This document shows positions 1 to 9,463 of a stretch of 64,000 bases of DNA, one piece after another. The DNA comes from Caproicibacterium argilliputei (lineage in GTDB: Bacteria > Bacillota > Clostridia > Oscillospirales > Acutalibacteraceae), in assembly GCF_029211325.2 (NCBI RefSeq), contig NZ_CP135996.1:930001-994000 (forward strand), in the 5' to 3' direction. The notes below the pieces were generated by a model. It was given only the letters and a program-made list of their open reading frames with translations. It did not search any database and was not told the origin of the DNA. The stretch's first letter is position 1; every line of letters begins with the position of its first letter. A program made the position numbers and the translations under genes.

Positions 1-1
1 C

Positions 2-775
2 AATGAGATGGCGAAAAAGCTGACTTCTGGTTCCGGCAGCAGCAAGGTTTACGGGGATTACTTCCACACCTGGCGTTCCACAGTACAGATGTTCGGCATT
101 CTGGACGGTAAGAACACCATCCTGAATGGCTTGGAGGGAAAGGATTATACCTTCCTCAAGCCGTACTATGAGGCAGTTTTGAAGCAGCAGGAGGACGGCA
201 CCTGCATGGACTATGCAACAGCAAAGTCTTCCTCCATTCATTACAGCGACATTTTTGAAAACGGGCAGGCGGCCATGATTAACATTGGCGCTTGGTTTAT
301 TCCGACTCTGATTAACGATGCGAAAAACGGCAAGGCAGATGCGGTGAAGGATAACTGGGGCATTATGAAGTATCCGCATCCCGCAGGAGTCAAAGCCGGC
401 ACGACCATCGGCACGCTGACCAGCATGGCAGTGCCCACCAGTGCGCCAAACAAGGCAGTTGCAGAGGACTTTGTCGCATTTGCCGCCGGTGCGGACGGTG
501 CGCAGGTTCTGGCGGAAAACGGTTCGTTCCCGGCGTACCAGAATGACACCGTGACTGCCACCCTTAAGAAAATGAGCGGTTTCCCGGCAGATGACAAAAC
601 CAGTGCGGATGCACTGAACGTGGAAAAGGCTTATTTGGAGTTCCCGGTCACCACCAATGCCTCCGAACTGGAAAGCCGCCTGAATGATTCTCACGATGCT
701 ATCATGACCAAATCCGTGAGTGTCGACCAGGGGCTGGCACAGATGAAGAGTGATGCGGAAGCGTTGAAATCTTAA
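2..775 (+). CDS. Sugar ABC transporter substrate-binding protein (C-terminal part)
   Basis: This is the last 257 residues of an extracellular solute-binding protein (family 1) that delivers a sugar or oligosaccharide to the membrane permeases encoded next. The gene enters the window already in frame, so signal peptide and N-lobe are missing. The fragment has typical family 1 features: an aromatic-rich hinge region, the segment AAMINIGAWFIP, and a late helical part ending LAQMKSDAEALKS. It is followed by a hairpin and then two permease genes, the usual order of a carbohydrate uptake operon. The neighbouring beta-glucuronidase and GH88 genes suggest a uronate-containing oligosaccharide as substrate, which is inference. 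No ATPase gene is nearby, as usual where a shared MsmK-type ATPase serves many transporters. Confidence 0.85.
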   Translation, partial: NEMAKKLTSGSGSSKVYGDYFHTWRSTVQMFGILDGKNTILNGLEGKDYTFLKPYYEAVLKQQEDGTCMDYATAKSSSIHYSDIFENGQAAMINIGAWFIPTLINDAKNGKADAVKDNWGIMKYPHPAGVKAGTTIGTLTSMAVPTSAPNKAVAEDFVAFAAGADGAQVLAENGSFPAYQNDTVTATLKKMSGFPADDKTSADALNVEKAYLEFPVTTNASELESRLNDSHDAIMTKSVSVDQGLAQMKSDAEALKS

Positions 776-793
776 AGTTGCTTTGCTAAGCTG

Positions 794-846
794 AAAATGC
801 GGACTGGTCAGGACGGCTGCCGTCCCTTCCGGATCCGCATTTTTGT
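794..846 (+). terminator. Hairpin between binding protein and permease genes
   Basis: AAAATGCGGA at 794-803 pairs with TCCGCATTTT at 834-843, with an inner GGACGGC/GCCGTCC stem and a T-rich 3' side. It sits between the binding-protein stop and the first permease. Such partial terminators commonly let the binding protein be made in excess over the permeases; that role here is inferred. Confidence 0.6.
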
Positions 847-878
847 AACATAGCTTGAACATGAAGGAGGAATGTGCA

Positions 879-1796
879 ATGGTTGTTCCGGCAAAAGAGC
901 GCCCGATTAAAACAGTCAGCGCCAAGCAGAGAAAAATGCGGAATAATTTGATTGCTTACAGTTTTATTGCACCGAATTTTATTGGCTTTGCCGTTCTGAC
1001 GCTGGTGCCAATTCTGTCTGCAGTGGTGCTGAGCTTTGCAAACTGGAACGGCACCACACAGATTCAGTGGGTGGGGCTTGGAAATTACGCGAAACTGTTT
1101 GGCGACCGCATTTTTAAGCAGAGCTTTCTTAACACCATTATTTATTCCGTGGCAACGGTGCCGCTTACGATTGTCGCGTCGCTTGCGCTGGCAGTGCTGC
1201 TGAACCGCAAGCTGTTTGCCCGCAACTTTTTCCGTACGGTCAGCTTCTTTCCATACGTTGCCTCCATGGTGGCGGTGGCAGCGGTCTGGAACGCACTGTT
1301 TGACCCTAACAAAGGCATGATTAACGAAACCCTTTCCGCACTTGGCGTGCAGAACCCGCCGCGTTGGATTGCCGACCCGCACTGGGCCATGGTGGACTTG
1401 ATTCTGTTCAGCGTTTGGAAGATGATGGGCTACTACATGATTATCTATCTGGCCGGTCTGCAGGGAATCAATCCCGAACTTTACGAGGCGGCCAGTCTGG
1501 ACGGCGCCAACGGCTGGCAGCGCTTCCGCTTTGTCACGCTGCCGCAGCTTTCCAGCACCACCTTCTTTGTGTTGATGATGGTGATTATCCAGTGCTTCAA
1601 GGTGTACGACATTGTGTACATGATTACGCAGGGCGGGCCGGGCACAGCCACATATGTGCTGGTTTACGACATTTACCAGGTTGCGTTCCGCGACCTGCGC
1701 TACGGCTATGCCAGCGCGATTTCCATGGTGCTCTTTGTGCTGGTGCTCGCGATTACCATTGTGCAGTTCCGCGTTGAAAAACGCCGGCAGAATTGA
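879..1796 (+). CDS. Carbohydrate ABC transporter permease (MalF/UgpA type)
   Basis: A 305-residue integral membrane subunit of a CUT1-type sugar importer. About six hydrophobic segments are visible, starting with LIAYSFIAPNFIGFAVLTL near residue 25. The EAA loop reads EAASLDGANGWQRFRFVTLP, which contacts the ATPase. Two upstream in-frame ATGs exist, but the AGGAGG at 866-871 points to the ATG at 879. It lies between the binding protein and the second permease, 20 bp from the latter, and is almost certainly co-transcribed. The sugar cannot be read from the sequence. Confidence 0.92.
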   Translation: MVVPAKERPIKTVSAKQRKMRNNLIAYSFIAPNFIGFAVLTLVPILSAVVLSFANWNGTTQIQWVGLGNYAKLFGDRIFKQSFLNTIIYSVATVPLTIVASLALAVLLNRKLFARNFFRTVSFFPYVASMVAVAAVWNALFDPNKGMINETLSALGVQNPPRWIADPHWAMVDLILFSVWKMMGYYMIIYLAGLQGINPELYEAASLDGANGWQRFRFVTLPQLSSTTFFVLMMVIIQCFKVYDIVYMITQGGPGTATYVLVYDIYQVAFRDLRYGYASAISMVLFVLVLAITIVQFRVEKRRQN

Positions 1797-1816
1797 GGAA
1801 AGGAGACGATTGACAA

Positions 1817-2680
1817 ATGGCAGTTCCCAGTGAGGCGGCCCTGGCGGGCGCAGTGCACCGCAGGGTCACAGTTGGAAAAATCATGATGTATGTGGTGCTG
1901 GTGCTTTTGGCACTGGTCATGCTGGTTCCTTTCGCCTGGATGCTCAGCGCTTCCTTTAAGCTGAATAAAGATGTGTTTACGTTTCCGATTCAGTGGATTC
2001 CGCAGGACCCGCATCCGGAAAATTATATCAATATTTGGAAGCAGATTCCGTTGCTTCGCTTTATCGGCAACACAGCGTTCATTACCGTGATTGTTACCCT
2101 GCTGCAGCTGTTCACATCCAGCTTTGCGGCATATGCGTTTGCAAAGCTGCGCTTTCCCGGACGCGACGCACTGTTCGTCATGTATATCGCGACCATTGCC
2201 GTTCCGTGGCAGAGCTACATGGTTCCGCAGTTCATCATGCTGCGCTCGTGGCGCCTGAACGACAGCCCATGGGCCATCATTCTGCTGCAGGCGTTTACGG
2301 CGTTCGGGGTGTTCCTGATGCGGCAGTTTTACGACGGCGTGCCGGATGAGCTGTGCGAAGCGGCGCGGATTGACGGGCTTTCGGAGTACGGCATCTGGGC
2401 AAAGGTGATGCTTCCGCTTTCCAAGTCCGCACTTTCCACACTGACGATTTTTACCTTTGTGAATACCTGGAATGATTTTCTCGGCCCACTCATTTATCTG
2501 ACCACCGAGAGCAAAAAAACCATTCAGATTGGTCTGCGGATGTTTATTTCGCAATATTCTACCGAGTACGGCTTGATTATGGCCGGATCTGTGGTAGTAT
2601 TAATTCCGGTGCTGATTGTATTTTTATCCCTGCAAAAGTATTTTGTACAGGGAATTGCGACGAGCGGCCTGAAAGGCTGA
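1817..2680 (+). CDS. Carbohydrate ABC transporter permease (MalG/UgpE type)
   Basis: A 287-residue second permease of the same importer. It begins with a hydrophobic segment at about residues 22-45, and its EAA loop reads ELCEAARIDGLSEYGIWAKV, followed by LPLSKSAL. It ends with the usual GLKG tail of this family. The start is preceded by an AAGGAGA site. Together with the upstream permease it would form the heterodimeric channel of a CUT1 transporter. A 74 bp gap separates it from the beta-glucuronidase gene, so import and hydrolysis are probably expressed together. Confidence 0.92.
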   Translation: MAVPSEAALAGAVHRRVTVGKIMMYVVLVLLALVMLVPFAWMLSASFKLNKDVFTFPIQWIPQDPHPENYINIWKQIPLLRFIGNTAFITVIVTLLQLFTSSFAAYAFAKLRFPGRDALFVMYIATIAVPWQSYMVPQFIMLRSWRLNDSPWAIILLQAFTAFGVFLMRQFYDGVPDELCEAARIDGLSEYGIWAKVMLPLSKSALSTLTIFTFVNTWNDFLGPLIYLTTESKKTIQIGLRMFISQYSTEYGLIMAGSVVVLIPVLIVFLSLQKYFVQGIATSGLKG

Positions 2681-2754
2681 CCCGAAATGGCGATACGGCG
2701 CGGCTTTTTGCGGCCGGCATCGCCTTTCTGTGTTTAAAAAAGGAGGTTTTCTTT

Positions 2755-4578
2755 TTGCTGTATCCGCAAGAAAATGGGGCGCGCGGCCGGTTGGAGCTGT
2801 CCGGCGTCTGGAATTTCCGTTTGCTGGCTTCGGAAGAGTCCCCGGAAGCCTGGCGGGACAAGCCGCTGCAGGCGGCAGAGCCGATTGCCGTGCCGGCTTC
2901 TTACAATGACCAGAAGGATTTGGCCGCGTACCGCAGCCATTGCGGTTGGGCGGTGTATCAGCGCAGCATCTGCGTGCCTGCTTTCTGGCAGGGGCAGCGG
3001 CTGGTACTGCGCTTTGGCGCGGCGGCGCACGCGGCAAAGGTTTGGCTGGACGGCAGGCTGCTCTGCGAGCACCGCGGCGGCTTTCTGCCGTTTGAAGCCG
3101 AGGTGACCGACCGGCTTACTTGCGGCAGACCGGCGCTGCTGACGGTGGCGGTCAACAACCGCGTGGATTCCACGACGCTGCCGGTCGGCAACGAAGGCGG
3201 CACCGCGTTTTTTGGCTCTGACAACCCGGGCATTCCGAGTGTGGAGGCAGCCAAGGCACACCGCGCCGAGCAGAATCTGCCGAATTTCGATTTCTTCAAT
3301 TACGCCGGTTTGCACCGCCCAGTGGTGCTGTACAGCACACCGCCTGCGTACATTTCTGATGTGACGCTGGTGCCGGAACTGCGGGATGGTCAGGCAGAGG
3401 TCGCGTATCGTGTTGCCACGGTTGGAACCGGTTCCATAGAAGTGACCGTTCTGGATGAACAGGGCAAAACCGTTGCGCAGGCGCAGGGTGCAGAGGGAAC
3501 GCTGCACATTATGCAGCCGCACCTGTGGTGGCCCGGCAAGGCGTATCTTTACACGGCGTGTATACGTTTCGGTGAGGACCGTTACGAGCAGACGTTCGGC
3601 GTGCGCACCGTGCAGGTGGACGGAACCCGCTTCCTGATTAACGGCAAGCCGTTTTACTGGAAAGGCTTCGGCAAGCATGAGGACTCGGCTTTTCACGGAC
3701 GCGGTCTGGATGAGTGCCTGAACGTGAAGGATGTGAACCTGCTGCACTGGATTGGCGCCAATTCTTTCCGCACCAGCCACTATCCCTATGCGGAGGAAAT
3801 GTATGCGCTCTGTGACCGCGAGGGGATTGTGGTGATTGACGAAACGCCGGCGGTCGGCATCGGCATGGGCGGGGGGCAAAACCCGTATACGCATTTGCAG
3901 ATTGCGGAGCATCACCGGGAAATGCTGCAGCAAATGATTGCGCGTGACAAAAACCACCCCTGTGTGGTACTGTGGTCGCTTGGCAATGAGCCGGACACCG
4001 AGCATTTTCCGGAGGCAGCGCGCGCTTACTGGACACAGCTGTATGACTTGGCGCACAGCTGTGACCCCCAGAATCGGCCGGTGACCATGGTGTGCTGCCA
4101 GAATCATTATGAAAAAGATTTGACGACCCGAACCATGGACGTGGTCTGCCTGAACCGCTACTACGGTTGGTACAACCTGCCCGGCGATCTGGACGCTGCC
4201 TGCTACGCCTTAGATATGGAAATGCAGTTTTGGGCGAAGCAGGGCAAGCCGGTGATGCTTACGGAATATGGTGCGGACACCATGGCGGGTCTGCATGGTG
4301 TCGTACCGGAAATGTTTACGGAAGAATTTCAAGTGGAGTTTTACCGCAGACAAAACGCCGTACTGGACCGCTTCCCGTTTGTCATCGGGGAGCAGGCGTG
4401 GAACTTTGCGGATTTTGCAACCATTCAGGGACCCATGCGCGTTGGCGGCAACCGCAAGGGCATTTTCACGCGGGACCGCCGACCCAAGATGGCGGCGTAT
4501 TACTTCCGCGAGCGCTGGCACAGCTTTCCGGACTTCTTTGACAAATCCGCGGTACCTGCGGGAGGAGCAGCAACATGA
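2755..4578 (+). CDS. uidA: Beta-glucuronidase, glycoside hydrolase family 2
   Basis: A 607-residue cytoplasmic GH2 enzyme that removes terminal beta-glucuronic acid. Length matches the family (about 600). The acid/base is E412 in SLGNEPD and the nucleophile is E504 in LTEYGAD. The NxK motif that recognises the glucuronate carboxylate in true beta-glucuronidases is present as N566/K568 in GGNRKG. These positions almost coincide with E. coli UidA (E413, E504, N566, K568). The order is sugar-binding domain, immunoglobulin-like domain, TIM barrel. Translation starts at a TTG eight bases after AGGAGG. The stop overlaps the next start (ATGA), so the two genes are translationally coupled. No signal peptide is seen. 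Confidence 0.93.
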   Translation: MLYPQENGARGRLELSGVWNFRLLASEESPEAWRDKPLQAAEPIAVPASYNDQKDLAAYRSHCGWAVYQRSICVPAFWQGQRLVLRFGAAAHAAKVWLDGRLLCEHRGGFLPFEAEVTDRLTCGRPALLTVAVNNRVDSTTLPVGNEGGTAFFGSDNPGIPSVEAAKAHRAEQNLPNFDFFNYAGLHRPVVLYSTPPAYISDVTLVPELRDGQAEVAYRVATVGTGSIEVTVLDEQGKTVAQAQGAEGTLHIMQPHLWWPGKAYLYTACIRFGEDRYEQTFGVRTVQVDGTRFLINGKPFYWKGFGKHEDSAFHGRGLDECLNVKDVNLLHWIGANSFRTSHYPYAEEMYALCDREGIVVIDETPAVGIGMGGGQNPYTHLQIAEHHREMLQQMIARDKNHPCVVLWSLGNEPDTEHFPEAARAYWTQLYDLAHSCDPQNRPVTMVCCQNHYEKDLTTRTMDVVCLNRYYGWYNLPGDLDAACYALDMEMQFWAKQGKPVMLTEYGADTMAGLHGVVPEMFTEEFQVEFYRRQNAVLDRFPFVIGEQAWNFADFATIQGPMRVGGNRKGIFTRDRRPKMAAYYFRERWHSFPDFFDKSAVPAGGAAT

Positions 4579-7500
4579 ATGCAGAGGAAAAACAGGAGGC
4601 ATTGACCGCGGAAGCATTCCAGACGCCGCCGTCTGCCTGTCGCAGTGTTCCGTTTTTTGCATGGAACTGCAGGCTGAACCTGCCGATTCTGCTGGAGCAG
4701 GTGCGCGATTTTGACCAGATGGGCTTCGGCGGGTTCTGTATTCATGTGCGCACCGGGCTGGACACCCCTTATCTGGGACCGGAATTTCTGGAGGATGTGC
4801 ACCGGTGCGAGCAGCTGGGGGAGTCGCTGGGCATGGAAACCTGGCTTTATGACGAAGACCGCTGGCCCTCCGGTGCGGCGGGCGGCCGGGTGACGGCGGA
4901 TCCCGCGCTGCGCAGCCGGCATTTGCTGCTGACGCAGATGCCCTATGGGGGGGATACCGCACCCCTGCCGCCGCTGCCGTATTCGCGCGCCGGCAATGCC
5001 CGTACAGAAAACGGCAGCCTTCTGTGCCGGTATGAGATTTTCCTGACACCGGACGGTTTGCTGAAACGCGCGCGCCGCATGAAAACGGGGGAGTCCGCGC
5101 AGGGCGGCACCGTCTGGTATGCATATTTGGAAACGCAGGCGCCGGAGGGGTGGTACAACGGCAATACATATATTGATACCCTGAATCCGAAGGCGGTGCA
5201 GGCATTCCTCACCGCAACCCATCCGTACTATGAAGCGCTGCTTGGCACGCGGTTTGGCAAAGCGGTGCCTGCCATTTTCTGTGACGAACCGCAGATGCCG
5301 CGCTGCCTGAGCCTTTCCGGGCCGTTTGCAAAGGAGGACGTGACCCTGCCGTGGACGGACGATTTACCGGAAACCTACCGGCAGGCATACGGCGCCGACC
5401 TTTGGGAGGATCTGCCGCTGTTGCTTTGGGAAGCGCCGGAGGGCGCTTCTGCGGCGGCGCGCTGGCGTTGGCACAACCATTTGGCAGACCGTTTTGCCAG
5501 AGGCTTTCTGCAGCCCTATGGCAGCTGGTGCAGGGCGCACAGCCTGTTGCTGACCGGCCATCTGATGGAGGAACCGACCCTGCAAAGCCAGACTGCCGCA
5601 ACCGGTGACGCGATGCGGTGCTACCCGCATTTCGGCCTGCCGGGCATTGATATGCTGTGCGGAAACTTTGAGTTTACCACCGCCAAACAGTGCGCTTCGG
5701 TCAAAAACCAAGCGGGCAAACCGGGCATGGTCAGTGAAACGTATGGGGCAACCGGCTGGGACTTTGATTTTCGCAAGCATAAGCTGCACGGCGACTGGCA
5801 GGCGGCGCTGGGCGTCACCCGGCGGGTGCTGCACCTCGCGTGGGCGGGCATGGCGGGGGAGAGCAAGCGGGACTATCCCGCCAGCATCAACTACCAGTCG
5901 CCGTGGTGGCGCGAGTACCGCGGTTTGGAGGAACACTTTGCACGGGTGGCGCAGGCGCTGACCCGCGGCCGTCCGGTGGTGCGTGTGGCGGTGGTGCATC
6001 CGCTGGAAAGCTTCTGGATGCTGTACGGCCCGCAGCAGCAGACCGCGCTGCTGCGCGAGCAGATGGACTGGAACTTTCAGCAGCTGACCCAATGGCTGCT
6101 GTTCGGCGGTATCGACTTCGATTTTTTGGACGAAGCCTTGCTGCCGGAACTTTGTCCGCACGGGGGTGCGCCGCTGCAGGTGGGAAAGATGCAGTACGAC
6201 TTGGTGCTGGTACCTGCCTGCTTGACGCTGCGGCACACCACACTGGAGCGCCTGGAGGCGTTTCAGCACGCCGGCGGTACGCTTTGCTTTTTGGGGCAGG
6301 TGCCTGCTTGTGTGGATGCCCGGCCGGATGCGCGCCCGGCTGCATTGGCTGCGGGCTGTTCGGTGCTGCCGCTTGACCGGCAGCACGTACTGGAGGCGGT
6401 GTCGCCGGTGCGCGAGGTCACTTTGCGCGGAGCGGACGGACGCCTGACAGAAAACCTGCTGTATCAGCTGCGGCAGGACGGCGCACAGCGGTGGCTGTTT
6501 TTGGCACATGGGCGGGAACCCGAAAATCTTGATACCACACAGCCGCAGACTGTGCAGATTACGCTGCAGGGGCGGTGGCGTGCACAGCGTTGGGATACCA
6601 TGACCGGCGCGGTCAGCCCGATGCCCATTTGTCGTTCGAGCGAGCAAACTACCACTTGGGAATGGAACGCCTATGCGTACGACAGCCTGCTGCTGCGCCT
6701 GCTTCCTGCGGAGAAACCTTTGCAAAAAGCTACCGGGCAGCAGCAGGCTGTGCAAGCGCAGGGGATAACCCTGCGGATTCCGCAGAGCGTTCCGGTGCAT
6801 TTGGAAGAACCAAACTGTCTGCTTTTGGATACAGCCGCATATGCGTTGGACGGCAGCGATTACCAAGAATCGACGGAGATTCTGCGGATTGACGCCTGCC
6901 TGCGCCGCCGGCTTTCCCTGCCGCAGCGCACAGATTCCAGCCCGCAGCCGTGGACTGTGCCAAAGGAATCGGCTGTGCACCGGGTGCGGCTGCGGTTTTT
7001 CCTGCACAGCGAGGTGCAGGTGCCGCATCCGCTGCTGACCCTGGAGCAGCCGGAGGGCGCGCGCATTTTCTGGAACGGACAGGAGCAGCCGGTGCTGCCG
7101 AACGGCTGGTGGGTGGATCACGCCATTCGCACCGTACCGCTGCCGCCGCTGCCGCCGGGGAAGACTGTACTGGAGGTCGAGCTTCCGTTTGGGCGGCAGA
7201 CCGACCTGGAGTGGCTGTACCTGCTCGGCGGTTTCGGAGTGCGTGCGGCCGGTGCGCAGGCGGTGGTGACCGCGCCGGTTTCCAAGCTGGCATTCGGTGA
7301 CTTTGTGCCGCAGGGACTGCCTTTTTACGGCGGAAATGTGACGTACCGTGTGCCGCTGACACTGCCTGCCGCCGGACGAATTCTGGTGGAGGTTCCGCAT
7401 TATCGCGGTCACCTGGTGACCGTTTCCATGGACGGCGGAAGCGCGGCACAGGTGTTTTTGCCGCCTTACCACTGGGAAAGCAGCACCCTTTGCGCAGGAC

Positions 7501-7697
7501 AGCACCAGTTGCTGCTGACGCTGTTTGGCAACCGTTTCAATCAGTTTGGCCCGCTGCATTTGTTTGACCGCGCGTACCGCTACATGGGGCCGGATTCATG
7601 GCGCACGCGCGGCGGGCAATGGAGCGATACGTGGCAGTTCCGCCGCACCGGCATTCTTAGTACGCCGTCTGTGCAGTTCTTCGCACAGGAAACGTGA
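4575..7697 (+). CDS. Large TIM-barrel glycosidase of uncertain family (GH106-like)
   Basis: A 1040-residue protein without a signal peptide, so probably cytoplasmic. The N-terminal part has the pattern of a glycosidase barrel: PFFAWNCRLN near residue 25, MGFGGFCIHVRTG and then WLYDEDRWPSGAAGG near residue 95, which resembles GH106 alpha-L-rhamnosidases and their unclassified relatives. A middle segment (LYGPQQQTALLREQMDWNF and after) looks like a glutamine-amidotransferase-like fold of the beta-galactosidase A4 type. The C-terminal third is beta-rich and contains jelly-roll-like stretches (FFLHSEVQVPHPLL). Its gene overlaps uidA by 4 bp and precedes the DUF2264 gene, so it probably removes another sugar from the same glycan. 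Family and substrate are not assignable by eye. Confidence 0.7.
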   Translation: MNAEEKQEALTAEAFQTPPSACRSVPFFAWNCRLNLPILLEQVRDFDQMGFGGFCIHVRTGLDTPYLGPEFLEDVHRCEQLGESLGMETWLYDEDRWPSGAAGGRVTADPALRSRHLLLTQMPYGGDTAPLPPLPYSRAGNARTENGSLLCRYEIFLTPDGLLKRARRMKTGESAQGGTVWYAYLETQAPEGWYNGNTYIDTLNPKAVQAFLTATHPYYEALLGTRFGKAVPAIFCDEPQMPRCLSLSGPFAKEDVTLPWTDDLPETYRQAYGADLWEDLPLLLWEAPEGASAAARWRWHNHLADRFARGFLQPYGSWCRAHSLLLTGHLMEEPTLQSQTAATGDAMRCYPHFGLPGIDMLCGNFEFTTAKQCASVKNQAGKPGMVSETYGATGWDFDFRKHKLHGDWQAALGVTRRVLHLAWAGMAGESKRDYPASINYQSPWWREYRGLEEHFARVAQALTRGRPVVRVAVVHPLESFWMLYGPQQQTALLREQMDWNFQQLTQWLLFGGIDFDFLDEALLPELCPHGGAPLQVGKMQYDLVLVPACLTLRHTTLERLEAFQHAGGTLCFLGQVPACVDARPDARPAALAAGCSVLPLDRQHVLEAVSPVREVTLRGADGRLTENLLYQLRQDGAQRWLFLAHGREPENLDTTQPQTVQITLQGRWRAQRWDTMTGAVSPMPICRSSEQTTTWEWNAYAYDSLLLRLLPAEKPLQKATGQQQAVQAQGITLRIPQSVPVHLEEPNCLLLDTAAYALDGSDYQESTEILRIDACLRRRLSLPQRTDSSPQPWTVPKESAVHRVRLRFFLHSEVQVPHPLLTLEQPEGARIFWNGQEQPVLPNGWWVDHAIRTVPLPPLPPGKTVLEVELPFGRQTDLEWLYLLGGFGVRAAGAQAVVTAPVSKLAFGDFVPQGLPFYGGNVTYRVPLTLPAAGRILVEVPHYRGHLVTVSMDGGSAAQVFLPPYHWESSTLCAGQHQLLLTLFGNRFNQFGPLHLFDRAYRYMGPDSWRTRGGQWSDTWQFRRTGILSTPSVQFFAQET

Positions 7698-7729
7698 GCC
7701 GCACCTGCGGCCTGAAGGAGGAGTTTATC

Positions 7730-9451
7730 ATGTGGAAACAGCGAACCTTTACGGAAGCGGATTTTTCCGGCAAAGCCCGCGCGCAGCAGGCGCTGCTGGA
7801 TATTCTGGAGCCGCTTAAACCGTTTTACAGCGAAAGCGGCGCGCGCCTGTACCTGGGGGTTACCAGTACACACTATGAAAATGACAGCATTCCCATGGAG
7901 TCGTTTGCGCGGCCGCTGTGGGGGCTGGTGCCCTTTTGGGCGGGCGGCGGAGAGGAACCGGAATTTGCAAATATTTACCGGCGCGGCCTTGCAGCAGGGG
8001 CAGATCCGGCACACCCGGATTACTGGCATACCTGCCGGGATTATGACCAAAAATTTTGCGAGATGGCGGCGGTTGCGTATGGGATGCTGCTGGCGCCGGA
8101 GCAGGTCTGGAATCCGCTTTCCGAGCAGGAAAAGCAGAACCTGACTGCGTGGCTGTGGGAGATTAACCGCCACGAATGCTGTGCTTGCAACTGGCAGTGG
8201 TTTGCAATCCTTACCAACCTGGCGCTGTACAAATGCGGCCGCCCTTACAGCAAGGAGCGCATGGAGTCCGGCCTTGCCATGTTGGAGGATTACTACGACC
8301 GTGGCGGCTGGTACCGGGACGGCAACGGTGGCGATAAGGATTACTACAATCCGTTTGTCATGGTGACGTACGGAATGCTGTACGCCATGTTTATGGAAGC
8401 GGAGGAACCGGCGCGCTGCCGCCGCTTCCGCGAGCGCGCCATGGCGTTTGGAAAGGACTATCTTTATTGGTTTTCTGCAGACGGCCCCTCCATCTGCTTT
8501 GGGCGCTCCATGACCTACCGGTTCGCGCAGGCGGCGTTCTTTTCCGTCAGCCTGCTCGCCGGTGTGGAAGTTCTGCCGCTGACGGTGGTCAAGGGGATTC
8601 TGGTGCGGCATCTGGCGTGGTGGTTCTCACAGCCGATTTTTGACAATGCGGGCGTACTCTCCATTGGGTACGCTTACCCGAACCTGCAGATGTCGGAAAG
8701 CTACAATGCTCCCGGCTCCCCGTACTGGGCGCTCAAAGGACTGGCGTTTTTGGCGCTGCCGGATGACCACCCGTTCTGGCAGGCAGAAGCCGCGCCTTTC
8801 CCACAACTGGAGCAGCAGAAGTTTTTGGCGAATGCCAACATGATCCTGCAGCACGGCGGCGGGGACGCGGTTGCGCTGGTGCCCGGACGAACCAAATCGG
8901 ACGGACACAGCCACACCGTTGAAAAGTACGCGAAGTTTGCCTATTCGGCAAAACGCTCCTTCAGCATTTCCCGCTCCTCTGTAACCCTGCATGAGGCAGC
9001 GCCGGACAGTATGCTGGCTTTTGAGGTGTTCGGCCATATTTTCGTGCGGGAAATCAGCCTGCCCGGCGCTTCCGTGACAGAAAGCGGCATTACTGTGCGT
9101 TGGTCGCCCTTTGCGGGCATTGATGTGGAAACAACGCTGATACCGAATGAAACCGGCCACCTGCGGGTGCACCGAATCAACAGCCGCTTTGCCTGCAAAG
9201 CCTACGATTGCGGCTTTGCCGTTTCAGCGGATGACCGGTTGCCCTGCACTCGCTCTGCAAAAAACAGTGCGGCAGAGGCTTGCTGCCCGGATGGTTTTTG
9301 CCGGGTTGAATCGCTCAGCGGCGGCACCGGCGAAGTGCTGGTGCCGGACCCGAATACCAACCTGACCGCGCCGAAGACCGTGATTCCCATGGCGGTGTAC
9401 ACCATAAAAACAGGCAGTCAGGAACTGCGCACGCAGGTGTCCTATTTTTAA
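7730..9451 (+). CDS. DUF2264 protein (GH154-like, possible exo-beta-glucuronidase)
   Basis: A 573-residue protein with the N-terminal hallmarks of DUF2264: LYLGVTSTHYENDSIPMESF, then RPLWGLVPFWAG, PDYW, and DYDQKFCEMAAVAYG. The first about 400 residues form an (alpha/alpha) helical barrel with repeated Trp-rich helices (NRHECCACNWQWFAI), followed by a beta-rich domain. Some DUF2264 proteins are classed as GH154 beta-glucuronidases, which fits the neighbouring GH2 and GH88 genes; the activity here is inferred. AAGGAGGAG at 7714-7722 selects the ATG at 7730 over an earlier one at 7694. Confidence 0.8.
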   Translation: MWKQRTFTEADFSGKARAQQALLDILEPLKPFYSESGARLYLGVTSTHYENDSIPMESFARPLWGLVPFWAGGGEEPEFANIYRRGLAAGADPAHPDYWHTCRDYDQKFCEMAAVAYGMLLAPEQVWNPLSEQEKQNLTAWLWEINRHECCACNWQWFAILTNLALYKCGRPYSKERMESGLAMLEDYYDRGGWYRDGNGGDKDYYNPFVMVTYGMLYAMFMEAEEPARCRRFRERAMAFGKDYLYWFSADGPSICFGRSMTYRFAQAAFFSVSLLAGVEVLPLTVVKGILVRHLAWWFSQPIFDNAGVLSIGYAYPNLQMSESYNAPGSPYWALKGLAFLALPDDHPFWQAEAAPFPQLEQQKFLANANMILQHGGGDAVALVPGRTKSDGHSHTVEKYAKFAYSAKRSFSISRSSVTLHEAAPDSMLAFEVFGHIFVREISLPGASVTESGITVRWSPFAGIDVETTLIPNETGHLRVHRINSRFACKAYDCGFAVSADDRLPCTRSAKNSAAEACCPDGFCRVESLSGGTGEVLVPDPNTNLTAPKTVIPMAVYTIKTGSQELRTQVSYF

Positions 9452-9463
9452 GGGGGAGCAGCA

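Noticed and set aside
5364..7559. 731-codon open frame on the minus strand
   Set aside because: It is antisense to the large glycosidase, has a Gln/Arg/His-rich composition and resembles no protein.
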